Assembly: GCF_047238345.1 (NCBI RefSeq)
Contig: NZ_JBDFMQ010000001.1
Coordinates: 558,001 to 622,000, forward strand
DNA length: 64,000 nt
Direction: 5' to 3'
DNA from: Shouchella sp047238345
GTDB lineage: Bacteria > Bacillota > Bacilli > Bacillales > Bacillaceae_D
Numbering within the stretch: position 1 is the first letter of the stretch; each line of letters opens with the position of its first letter. This document shows, piece by piece, positions 25,348-32,573 of this stretch. Both the position numbers and the translations under genes were made by a program. The notes beneath the pieces were generated by a model. It was not told the origin of the DNA. It saw only the letters and a list, made by a program, of their open reading frames with translations, and ran no database searches.

Positions 25348-25369
25348 AAAAAGAACCCTTGATGGGTTC
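25348..25369 (-). terminator. terminator of the rap-phr unit
   Basis: GAACCC/GGGTTC stem (25353-25369) with a T-run on the minus strand (the AAAAAG at 25348-25353). Confidence 0.65.
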
Positions 25370-25375
25370 AAAAGC

Positions 25376-25501
25376 TTAGTGTCCAGTATCGGGTTTTGTG
25401 TATGTATTAACATTATGATCGCTAGAATAATGATCATAATTCGTTGGTGTAATTGAGACGAGGAAAACAGTAAGTAAGATGAGAGAAAGCCATTTTTTCA
25501 T
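25376..25501 (-). CDS. Phr-like secreted signalling peptide precursor, 41 residues
   Basis: The gene starts 2 bases after the rap stop codon, with TTAGGAG as its site inside the rap end. The product opens with a Sec signal peptide (MKKWLSLILLTVFLVSITP), then a polar, His-, Tyr- and Asp-rich region (NYDHYSSDHN) and a C-terminus TKPDTGH. Phr peptides are cleaved to penta- or hexapeptides at the C-terminal end that bind and inhibit the cognate Rap; KPDTG or PDTGH would be the candidate here. Neighbourhood, size and signal peptide are seen; mature form is inferred. Confidence 0.75.
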   Translation of the reverse strand: MKKWLSLILLTVFLVSITPTNYDHYSSDHNVNTYTKPDTGH

Positions 25502-25503
25502 AA

Positions 25504-26598
25504 TTAATCAACTCCTAATTTAAGAAGATTTTTCTTCGATGAATACGCTTCACGTAAATATTTTATGGATAGATCTAATCGATTTTGTTCTTCAAAGTAA
25601 ACTGCCAATTCATCCGCTATTTCTTCTGCTTCAAAATAAAGATTATGCTTTTTTAGTGTCTGAAGAGATTGATCAATAAGATCAATGTCATTGTCTACAT
25701 ATAACCCTTTTAGTATGTAGCAATTCGAAATAAATTCAACTAGGTCTAAATGTTTTGCTTCTGTTAAGCCCTCTTCTAAGAGAGTGGTGGCGTCTGTCGT
25801 TTCACTCAATTTAAATAACGTTTGTGCTAAATTATACTTTGTTTTAGTGGCAAGCGGATGTGAATCTGACCCCACTTTTTCTAAAACTTCCTTATAATAT
25901 TGTTTAGCGGCTGTATAATTTTTATAGCGGTATTCATTAATGCCGAGCATCCGAAGAACAATAATTTCAGCAAGAGGATAGTTCTGTGCTTGAATGAGGT
26001 TTTCCTGTAGAATCTCATTCGCTTTTGCGTAATTTTCCGTTTCGGAGAATAAACCTGCCATAATGTTATAGCAAAAAATTACTTTCTCGGTGTATTGGAG
26101 ACGTTTGTACGTAACAATTGCATCTTCTAAGTATGAACTGGCAAAAACATATTGATTTATACGTTGGAGCGCAGATCCCATATAGTAATGGAACTCTGCT
26201 TCTTCTGCGTCGTCGTTTACATATTCTAGTAACCGTTCTGCTTTACGAAACAGTTTAATCGCACTACGATAATGATCTTGCATGAACTCATGTTGTCCGC
26301 TAATGAAATAATAAAAATAGTGTAGGAGATTGTCCATCGAACTTCTTACGACAGGATCAACATTTTTAAGCATTTTGTCGCCTGCTTCTTTATCGGTTGT
26401 TTGGTTCATCATCATGTCAAAGCGATATTCGACGAGGGCATAATAAGCAAGAATTTGATCACTTTGTTCCATTTTCTTAAGCATGTCTTTAATTTCAACT
26501 TGTAGAAGAATGGATTGATCAATGGAACGAGCGATGATACAGCTATACTACTCTACAATTTTCGCGCCCACAACTTCTGAACGGATAGAATTCGACAT
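25504..26598 (-). pseudogene. rap: Rap-family response-regulator aspartate phosphatase with a nonsense codon
   Basis: From the ATG at 26598 (AAAGGAGG site) the frame would encode 364 residues, a normal Rap length: an N-terminal three-helix bundle then TPR repeats (AEFHYYMGSALQRINQYVFASSYLEDAI and following). Codon 17 (26548-26550) is TAG. The surrounding residues GAKIVE*YSCIIA align with the Rap segment where a conserved Trp stands (xEWY), so TGG-to-TAG is the likely change. Beyond it the frame stays open through the TPR part to 25504. An internal start at 26484 (MLKKMEQ) would lack the helical bundle needed to act on Spo0F or ComA. Either the gene is dead or a truncated TPR-only protein is made. 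Phr follows intact. Confidence 0.8.
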
Positions 26599-26819
26599 TT
26601 ATGAACCTCCTTTCCTCATTTATAGTCTAATCTTACTAGAAAATGCAAATAATTGTAAGAACAATTAAACATTTCCCAATATACATTCTGTTAAAATTAG
26701 CTGGTCCACAAGCGTGTAGCCAATTCTTTCATTTTTTTTTGTGTGCAAATCATTTAATAGGCGAGGAACGTTATCCTTTGTTTTAATTTAGTAAGTGGGA
26801 AGAAGGATAATTTGAAGGA

Positions 26820-27047
26820 GTGTTGAAAAATGAATATACAACCGTTGACTGTAATAAATCGAAACCGAACCAATCTATAGAAGTGGCCTTTCGAACATGT
26901 AGGGATGACGCGTCCGGTTTATTTTTGTTTAAAGCAAGGGTTCTGCAAGCGGAAGTCTTTGCATCGTTAAACCAAGAACTAGAACGGGTCGAGGATGTAG
27001 AAGTGAAAGAGAGGTTGCAAGACATTGAAGCGCAACTGCGAGGATAA
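26820..27047 (+). CDS. hypothetical small protein, about 75 residues
   Basis: The frame opens with GTG or TTG at 26820-26825 behind AAGGAG and ends 22 bases before the cytidine deaminase gene. Its C-terminal half is helical and charged (LNQELERVEDVEVKERLQDIEAQLRG), consistent with a coiled coil. The best-spaced ATG (26830) is in another frame with only 16 codons, which suggests either a weak start here or a frameshift. I recognise no family. Confidence 0.35.
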   Translation: MLKNEYTTVDCNKSKPNQSIEVAFRTCRDDASGLFLFKARVLQAEVFASLNQELERVEDVEVKERLQDIEAQLRG

Positions 27048-27069
27048 GCAATTTATTGGAGGAAAAGGG

Positions 27070-27483
27070 ATGAAGGTAAAGCTTATAACAAAAGAGGATA
27101 TAAAATTAATTGAAGCAGCTGAACAAGTGATCGAGCGAAATTATCGTTACGGCAAGCATCACATTGGTGCGGCGGTTCGTACAACGTCTGGTACGATCTA
27201 TTCGGCTGTTCATTTGGAAGCCAATGTTGGCAGAATTGCTGTATGTGGAGAGGCAATGGCTTTAGGAAAAGCAATCTCTGAAGGGGATCATTCTTTTTCT
27301 ACGATTGTTGCGGTCGCACACCCGCATCCACATGAAGAGATGGAACAATGCTGGGTGGTGGCTCCTTGTGGGATGTGTCGGGAATTAATTAGCGATTACG
27401 GAAAAGATGTGGACGTCATCTTGCCCTATAAAGGGGAAACCGTCAAAGTGAATGTGCTCGAGTTACTACCAGAGAAATATTGA
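27070..27483 (+). CDS. cytidine deaminase-like protein
   Basis: The 137-residue protein has the small cytidine/blasticidin-S deaminase fold. The active-site motif reads VGRIAVCGEAMALG, where Cys-x-Glu binds zinc and shuttles protons, and the second half-site is PCGMCREL. Length matches tetrameric CDAs (about 130-140). It would deaminate cytidine or deoxycytidine for pyrimidine salvage, but variation around the motif leaves substrate open. TTGGAGGAAAAGGG precedes the ATG at 27070, chosen over the upstream frame start at 27025. Confidence 0.8.
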   Translation: MKVKLITKEDIKLIEAAEQVIERNYRYGKHHIGAAVRTTSGTIYSAVHLEANVGRIAVCGEAMALGKAISEGDHSFSTIVAVAHPHPHEEMEQCWVVAPCGMCRELISDYGKDVDVILPYKGETVKVNVLELLPEKY

Positions 27484-27489
27484 AATGAA

Positions 27490-27523
27490 AAAGATCCTTG
27501 GCACACAGCCAAGGATCTTTTTT
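27490..27523. terminator. bidirectional terminator
   Basis: AAAGATCCTTGGC and GCCAAGGATCTTT form a perfect 13-bp stem with a 5-base loop, flanked by A-run and T-run, between convergent genes. Confidence 0.9.
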
Positions 27524-27528
27524 AAAAT

Positions 27529-28854
27529 CTAGACAACGCCGATCAAAACGGCAGTAAGGACCATAACAATACTGAAACCCCAGAACCAGAAGAAAGAATA
27601 GCGAATGTATTTCCCCATATCGATTCCAGCAAGGCCAACTGCTAACCAAACAGCAGGTGCTAGAGGACTGACGAACGTACCGACCACATTCCCGATCATC
27701 ATGGCGTAAGCAGTGGAAGCACTTGCTACACCAACTTCAGATGTAATACTTTCCACAATCGGCATGAGAGCGAAGTAATAGGCATCGGTACTTGTAATAA
27801 TGTCGAACGGAACACCGAACATACCAACGATAATATGTAAAACCGGTAACACAGCTGCTGGTAAGATCGCAATACTATCAACGGCAATGGATTCTAACAT
27901 TCCAGAGCCATCTAATACCCCAAGGAAGGTTCCTGCTGATAAAATAACCGCAGCCATAAGCAAGGCACTTGGTGAGTGTGCTTTAATTAGATCCATCTGC
28001 GTTTGTACGTTCGGATAGTTGATCATAAGTGCTAATACAAGACCAATCATAAATATATAAGCAGATGGAAGCGGGTTCCAAATCAAGACGATGAGCAATA
28101 AGATGAACAGAATCGCATTTGCCCAGATAAGATGGTAACGCTTTAATTTCGGGTCTCCTGAATTACTAATGGATTGTAATGCTTCATTTAAATCAGCATC
28201 GGTCATCGATGTAGCAGCAGCTTCAGAATGAGCCGTTTTTTGAATACGCTTCTTCTCTCTTATTCCAAGAATAAAGCCTAACGCTAAAACAAGAACGATC
28301 CCAATTAACTGCATTGGAATGAGCGGAATCCAAATATCTACTGGGTCGCCACCAATGACACTAGCGACTCGACCAGTTGGACCTGCCCAAGGAACCATAT
28401 TCATAATGCCAGCACTAATCCCAACAAGCATGACAAGTAAGTAAGGACTCATGCCAAGACGCTTGTACAAAGGAAGAAGAGCAGGAATCGTTAACAGAAA
28501 CGTTGTCGCGCCAGCGCCGTCTAAATGAGCAATTGTTCCAATCGCAGCTGTACCAACTGCCACGGTTACAACATTCCCTTTTGTGAGACGAACCATTCCG
28601 CGAATAATCGGTTCAAAAAAGCCCGTGTCTTGCAACACGCCAAAAAATAGTATCGCAAAGATAAACATAATCGCGACATCTAATACACGATCAATCCCAA
28701 TTTCAAAGAAACTCGTAATATCACTTGGACCAAAACCAGCAACGAAGGCCCCGACTAATGGAACAATAATCATTGCAACGATAGGACTTGCTTTTCCCCA
28801 TATAAGCAAAGCAACAGTAATAAGTATAATGGAAATTCCAATAATGCTTAACAA
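27529..28854 (-). CDS. CitMHS-family citrate/metal:proton symporter
   Basis: The 441-residue protein has about twelve membrane segments. Its opening (ITVALLIWGKASPIVAMIIVPLVGAF), IAHLDGAGATTFLLTIPALLPLYKRLG and MVPWAGPTGRVASVIGGDP match the CitM/CitH group that import citrate complexed with Mg or Ca. Starts at TTG 28854 with AGGAGGG 7 bases upstream. Upstream lies a cre-like site, as for B. subtilis citM, so carbon catabolite repression is likely. No CitS/CitT two-component genes are adjacent. The transported metal-citrate form is unknown. Confidence 0.85.
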   Translation of the reverse strand: MLSIIGISIILITVALLIWGKASPIVAMIIVPLVGAFVAGFGPSDITSFFEIGIDRVLDVAIMFIFAILFFGVLQDTGFFEPIIRGMVRLTKGNVVTVAVGTAAIGTIAHLDGAGATTFLLTIPALLPLYKRLGMSPYLLVMLVGISAGIMNMVPWAGPTGRVASVIGGDPVDIWIPLIPMQLIGIVLVLALGFILGIREKKRIQKTAHSEAAATSMTDADLNEALQSISNSGDPKLKRYHLIWANAILFILLLIVLIWNPLPSAYIFMIGLVLALMINYPNVQTQMDLIKAHSPSALLMAAVILSAGTFLGVLDGSGMLESIAVDSIAILPAAVLPVLHIIVGMFGVPFDIITSTDAYYFALMPIVESITSEVGVASASTAYAMMIGNVVGTFVSPLAPAVWLAVGLAGIDMGKYIRYSFFWFWGFSIVMVLTAVLIGVV

Positions 28855-28883
28855 GCTAAAACCCTCCTGATGTAAAACGAAAA

Positions 28884-28897
28884 TGTTTGCGCTTACA
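28884..28897 (-). promoter_or_regulatory. cre-like site upstream of the citrate transporter gene
   Basis: On the minus strand the sequence reads TGTAAGCGCAAACA, fitting WTGNAANCGNWNNCW, 30-43 bases before the TTG start. CcpA binding here would repress the gene in glucose. Confidence 0.6.
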
Positions 28898-28997
28898 TAT
28901 CTTTATATTTTGATAAGATTAGCACATTCCCATTTAAATCGGATGTTCTGGAGATAAAGAAAATATCGTTCATTTTGTTCATAGATTGCCCCGTCGC

Positions 28998-29029
28998 TAA
29001 AAAGCCTTACCACATCAACGATAAGGCTT
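28998..29029 (-). terminator. terminator of the 139-residue protein gene
   Basis: AAGCCTTA/TAAGGCTT stem with a 12-base loop; the T-run lies on the minus strand (CTAAAAA at 28997-29003). Confidence 0.65.
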
Positions 29030-29447
29030 AAATCTGTTCTTTTAAGTCTTTCATAATTTGACTGAGCGGGTGGATGACGACCCCTTTTGCAGTAAGTCGA
29101 TCTAGTTCATCTTGATGTACGCCGTTCCCATAAATTAAATGATACTCCCACTCAGCATTCGGGACTCGTTTTTCACGTGAAGCTCGTCTTTTAAAAGAAG
29201 TGAATGTGTCTTGTAACCAGCGCTCTGTTTTGAAGGAAGGAGTAGATGAATGCCCTTTTTCTTGTGGTTGTTCTTTTAAAAATAGCCCATCAGACTGAAC
29301 ACGTAACTCGCAATGAATATAACGCCAAGTGTTGTCTCCTTGGTTCTGAACAGCTAAAAGATCGAACTCATCCTTCTCACCTTTCATGGTAAAGAAGCCT
29401 TGCTGGTTGTACCAGTATTCGACTAATTTACTAGTTGGTAGTGTCAT
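29028..29447 (-). CDS. hypothetical protein, possible nuclease-like fold
   Basis: The 139-residue protein has a pattern that could be a PD-(D/E)xK nuclease core: LVEYWYNQQGFFTMKG, then EFDLLAVQ, then WRYIHCELRVQ (E-x-x followed by hydrophobic-Asp and an acidic strand). I cannot confirm this without structure prediction, and a Lys is missing from the last motif. The remainder is charged and ends in a helix. AGGAGGA precedes the ATG and a terminator hairpin follows. It is the nearest gene to the CRISPR leader side, but no Cas family is recognised. Confidence 0.5.
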   Translation of the reverse strand: MTLPTSKLVEYWYNQQGFFTMKGEKDEFDLLAVQNQGDNTWRYIHCELRVQSDGLFLKEQPQEKGHSSTPSFKTERWLQDTFTSFKRRASREKRVPNAEWEYHLIYGNGVHQDELDRLTAKGVVIHPLSQIMKDLKEQI

Positions 29448-29459
29448 AGTCTTCCTCCT

Positions 29460-29753
29460 AAATCCTTATATTCCTTTTATTATAGCAGGCGTATGTCGAA
29501 TAAACGATTAATAAGGGAGGGGAATAGAGAAAAAAAGCGAATGAAAGAAGAGGAAGAACGTTTTAGGCAATCTAACTGATTCTGGTGTGGACACTAAGCG
29601 AACATAAAATTATTAAAGAATCAACACCAATAAATTGGTTGAATGTGTATAAATATGTAAGGGGAGAAGTGATACGTAAGAACGTTTGTTTTGTTTTAGT
29701 CTATTTAAGAATTTTTTATGCGGAAATCAAGGTTATTGCAGCTGATTTTCGCT
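29460..29753 (+). promoter_or_regulatory. putative CRISPR leader region
   Basis: The AT-rich, gene-free 294 bp before the first repeat. It lies at the side of the intact repeats, opposite the degenerate end, and in the expected orientation for type I-C arrays whose repeats end in ATTGAAA(T/C). A promoter for the pre-crRNA is expected here; I cannot define it. Confidence 0.4.
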
Positions 29754-30249
29754 ATCGCACTCTTTGTGAGTGCGTGGATTGAAATACTTTTACCTTGTCT
29801 CCTGAGAAAGACCCGGCGATCGCACTCTTTATGAGTGCGTGGATTGAAATACAGCAGACGTTATTGATGAAAATGACAATGACGCATCGCACTCTTTATG
29901 AGTGCGTGGATTGAAATGTGATGTATTTAGTACGTATGTTCGATTTTTGAAATCGCACTCTTTATGAGTGCGTGGATTGAAATACCTAGTCTGTTACAAA
30001 TGTCGTTGTAAGATTGCATCGCACTCTTTATGAGTGCGTGGATTGAAATGCTTCGTTGCCAAGCAAGAAAGTCTTTGCTGGCTCAATTGCACTCCTTGTG
30101 AGTGCGTGGATTGAAATAAGTATTGAAAAGGGCAATAACTCACCAAGTTTAGAATCGCGCTCCTTGTAACTGCATTGATTGAAATCTCATACCAATTTTT
30201 AGGGATTTAAAAGAAAAAGTCGCACAACTATGAGTACGTGAATTAAAAT
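29754..30249 (+). CRISPR. type I-C-like CRISPR array, 8 repeats, 7 spacers
   Basis: Repeats of 32 nt begin ATCGCACTCTTTATGAG and end TGCGTGGATTGAAAT, with an internal GCACTC/GAGTGC hairpin, matching the type I-C (Dvulg) class known from B. halodurans. Repeat starts: 29754, 29819, 29886, 29952, 30018, 30086, 30154, 30219. Spacers are 33-36 nt. Repeats 1-5 are near-identical; 6 has T4 and CCTTGTG changes; 7 and 8 are clearly degenerate (8 is one base short), so 3' ends decay as in old arrays. No cas gene lies in the window. Two more repeats occur at 32380-32478. Confidence 0.95.
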
Positions 30250-30342
30250 GGTTAACTTATCAAAGTTTGGCAAGAACCTGCCCAATTCACTTTTTGCGAG
30301 TATAATATTGCGTATTGTATGGTAGCGGAAGGGGGTTTATAA

Positions 30343-31428
30343 ATGGATGAGCTAAACTTTAAGATAAGGATGGATAAGGACATTTTAGTGAAATGTGTTT
30401 CTGAACAGCTTCAGCTACAGTTAACGAGAGACGAACTAAACTGGAAGGTAGAGCTTGTGTCTGAAGACGTCAATTTTACAACCAAAGGTGTATACCGTGT
30501 TTTGGGTACCGTCGATAATGAGATAGAGTGGTCACTTATCCTGAAAATTCTTCAACAAGTAGAGGATAAGTTAGATCCACAACACCATAATTACTGGAAG
30601 CGAGAGGCATTGGTACTATCTACAACGATATTGGACCGCTATTCGAATCTTTTTAATACTCCTCAATGCTATTATATTGAAGAGAAAGCTGAGGGGACGG
30701 TGTGGCTTTGGATGGAGGAAGTGGATGGTCCATTTAACCAGACGCTTACTAAAAAGGATTTTCAGTTTCTGGCACATACATTAGGGTCATTTAATGGTAA
30801 GTACATGCTTGAACCTATTACACTACAACCCTGGATTTGTCGTTCTTGGTTAGATTCTTGGATTAAAAGCAGTCAACACTATTCGATTCAAGTTGAAGAT
30901 TATTTTGATATGATAAGTCCTACTATAAAAGAAATCGTAGAATCGTACCTAAAGCTTAAGAAGGAGATCCCTTATCACTTAGATGTATTAAAAAGTTTGC
31001 CGCAAGTCCTTGCACATCAAGATTTGAGTAAAGGGAATATATCTATTTCAAAGGGTGCATTAACGCTAATAGATTGGCAATTTATGAGTGTTTCCGCGTT
31101 AGGTGAAGATTTAGGGAAGCTGTTTGGGGTTATGTTAAGTCAAGGGAAAATTCCTTTTGAAGAAGTCGACGCATATAAAAGACTACTGTTAGCAAATTAC
31201 ATAAAAGGCTTGCAAGATAGCAGCGGTTGGATCGGAAAGAAAGAATCTCTAGCGTATTCTTTCTACATCTCGTTTGCGTTAAGAAGTGTTTGGGAAGCAC
31301 CAAAGTTAGTAGAAAGCATAATACAAGGGAACTCCGATAAAGAGCATAACAGGTTATTCCATATTGTCACGTATCAATTACGAACGTATAAAGAGGCATG
31401 TGAAATCATTAATAAAAAACGATTGTAG
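30343..31428 (+). CDS. aminoglycoside phosphotransferase (APH/CotS-like) family protein
   Basis: The 361-residue protein has the APH kinase core in its C-terminal half: LAHQDLSKGNIS (H225, catalytic D227, N232), then LTLIDWQ with metal-binding D244, and GEDLGKLFGVML. The N-lobe (residues 1-130) is divergent and has no glycine loop I can name. The family phosphorylates small molecules such as aminoglycosides, choline or spore-coat sugars. GCGGAAGGGGG precedes the ATG. The gene sits between CRISPR array pieces, together with the fic gene, as if inserted. Substrate unknown. Confidence 0.8.
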   Translation: MDELNFKIRMDKDILVKCVSEQLQLQLTRDELNWKVELVSEDVNFTTKGVYRVLGTVDNEIEWSLILKILQQVEDKLDPQHHNYWKREALVLSTTILDRYSNLFNTPQCYYIEEKAEGTVWLWMEEVDGPFNQTLTKKDFQFLAHTLGSFNGKYMLEPITLQPWICRSWLDSWIKSSQHYSIQVEDYFDMISPTIKEIVESYLKLKKEIPYHLDVLKSLPQVLAHQDLSKGNISISKGALTLIDWQFMSVSALGEDLGKLFGVMLSQGKIPFEEVDAYKRLLLANYIKGLQDSSGWIGKKESLAYSFYISFALRSVWEAPKLVESIIQGNSDKEHNRLFHIVTYQLRTYKEACEIINKKRL

Positions 31429-31515
31429 CAAATTAAAATTTGACTATGAGAGAATAGATGGGGAATACTAAGTTGATAGAAGGATGTTTATAAAAAAGAT
31501 TGGAGAGGAAGAGTT

Positions 31516-32247
31516 ATGTCGAAATTTAGTCAAATAGACGACCTTAAAGCGATGATTGATCAACTTCGTCCTTTTCCTCAGGATACATTGCGCTCATTAA
31601 GAGCAGATTTTCTATTGAATAATACGTATCATTCAAATGCAATTGAAGGGAACACACTCTCTCTTTATGAAACAAAAGTAGTACTAGAAGATGGATTAAC
31701 AATTGGGGGAAAAACGGTTCGAGAACATTTAGAGATTATTAACCATAAAGAGGCAAGTTTATATATGGAAGAACGTATCGGAACAGAATTAAATGAGCTA
31801 TTTATCAAAGCTATTCATGCAATAATTCTGAAGGGTGTTGACGATAAATCGGCGGGTTCATATAGAAAAGAAGAAGTTTTAATTTCTGGTGCTACCCATC
31901 AAGTGACGCCCAGTTATCTTATAAATGAACAAATGGAAGAATTGGTAGCATGGCACGCTGCCAACGAAGATATGCATCCTGTCGAAAAAGCGAGTCGTTT
32001 ACATAGCATGTTTGTCAATATCCATCCTTTTCGCGATGGTAACGGACGAACAGCTCGGCTCTTAATGAATTTTGAACTACTCTCTGCTGGCTTTTTACCC
32101 GTCCTTTTTAGAGTTGAGGATCGTTCGTCTTATTACAGTGCCCTGGATCTAGCAGGAGCTAAATCAGATTTTAACCCATTTATTGATATGGCCATTAAGC
32201 TTGAGCAAGAGCAGTTAGCCCAATATTTTTCTTACTTGAATCAATAA
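31516..32247 (+). CDS. Fic-domain protein (probable AMP transferase)
   Basis: The 243-residue protein has the Fic catalytic motif H170-PFRDGNGR, preceded by an inhibitory motif SNAIEGN (40-46) with regulatory E44. The latter is the class II arrangement, where an N-terminal helix blocks the active site. Fic enzymes transfer AMP (or other moieties) from ATP to a target hydroxyl, often acting as toxins or regulators. No separate antitoxin gene is seen, in keeping with an intramolecular inhibitor. TTGGAGAGGAAGAG precedes the ATG. It lies 87 bases after the APH gene and is followed by a strong terminator. Its position between CRISPR pieces is unusual. Confidence 0.9.
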   Translation: MSKFSQIDDLKAMIDQLRPFPQDTLRSLRADFLLNNTYHSNAIEGNTLSLYETKVVLEDGLTIGGKTVREHLEIINHKEASLYMEERIGTELNELFIKAIHAIILKGVDDKSAGSYRKEEVLISGATHQVTPSYLINEQMEELVAWHAANEDMHPVEKASRLHSMFVNIHPFRDGNGRTARLLMNFELLSAGFLPVLFRVEDRSSYYSALDLAGAKSDFNPFIDMAIKLEQEQLAQYFSYLNQ

Positions 32248-32265
32248 AAAGAGAAGCGTTATCTG

Positions 32266-32291
32266 CCACACTTTATCGAGTGTGGTTTTTT
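32266..32291 (+). terminator. terminator of the fic gene
   Basis: CCACACT/AGTGTGG stem with a TTATCG loop, followed by TTTTTTG. Confidence 0.85.
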
Positions 32292-32379
32292 GCTGTGAGA
32301 AAAATTATTAAGAATGATGTAGAAAAAAGAAGGAGTGAGTGGAAAGTATGTTTGTCGCACATAATTTCCATTGGTGTAC

Positions 32380-32478
32380 ATTGCACTCCTTGTGAGTGCG
32401 TGAATTGAAATTTATATGCAATAACAAAGCCTGCTGTCAGACCTGCATCGCACTCCTTGTAAGTACGGGTTTGAGATT
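32380..32478 (+). CRISPR. detached CRISPR fragment, 2 repeats and 1 spacer
   Basis: 32380-32411 is a near-consensus repeat (ATTGCACTCCTTGTGAG..., ends GAATTGAAAT), then a 35-nt spacer (32412-32446) and a second degenerate repeat (32447-32478, ends TTTGAGATT). Same orientation and family as the array at 29754. It lies 2.1 kb beyond the array end, separated by the APH and fic genes, so one array was probably split by insertion. Confidence 0.85.
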
Positions 32479-32538
32479 ATGAAGGTTAGAGTTGATTTAG
32501 ATCTTTTCTTCAACTGCAATCCTTCCCCAACACAAAAA

Positions 32539-32564
32539 CCCCTATTCAACGTTCTGAATAGGGG
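32539..32564 (-). terminator. terminator of the DASS transporter gene
   Basis: CCCCTATTC and GAATAGGGG form a 9-bp stem; the T-run lies on the minus strand (AAAAA at 32534-32538). Confidence 0.85.
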
Positions 32565-32573
32565 CGCTTGACC

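Noticed and set aside
26830..26880. 16-codon frame with the best-spaced ATG before cytidine deaminase
   Set aside because: Stops almost at once; the 26820 frame is longer and has a coherent C-terminal helix.
32354..32360. GTCGCAC just before the detached CRISPR repeat
   Set aside because: Only the first seven bases of a repeat match; the rest does not follow.
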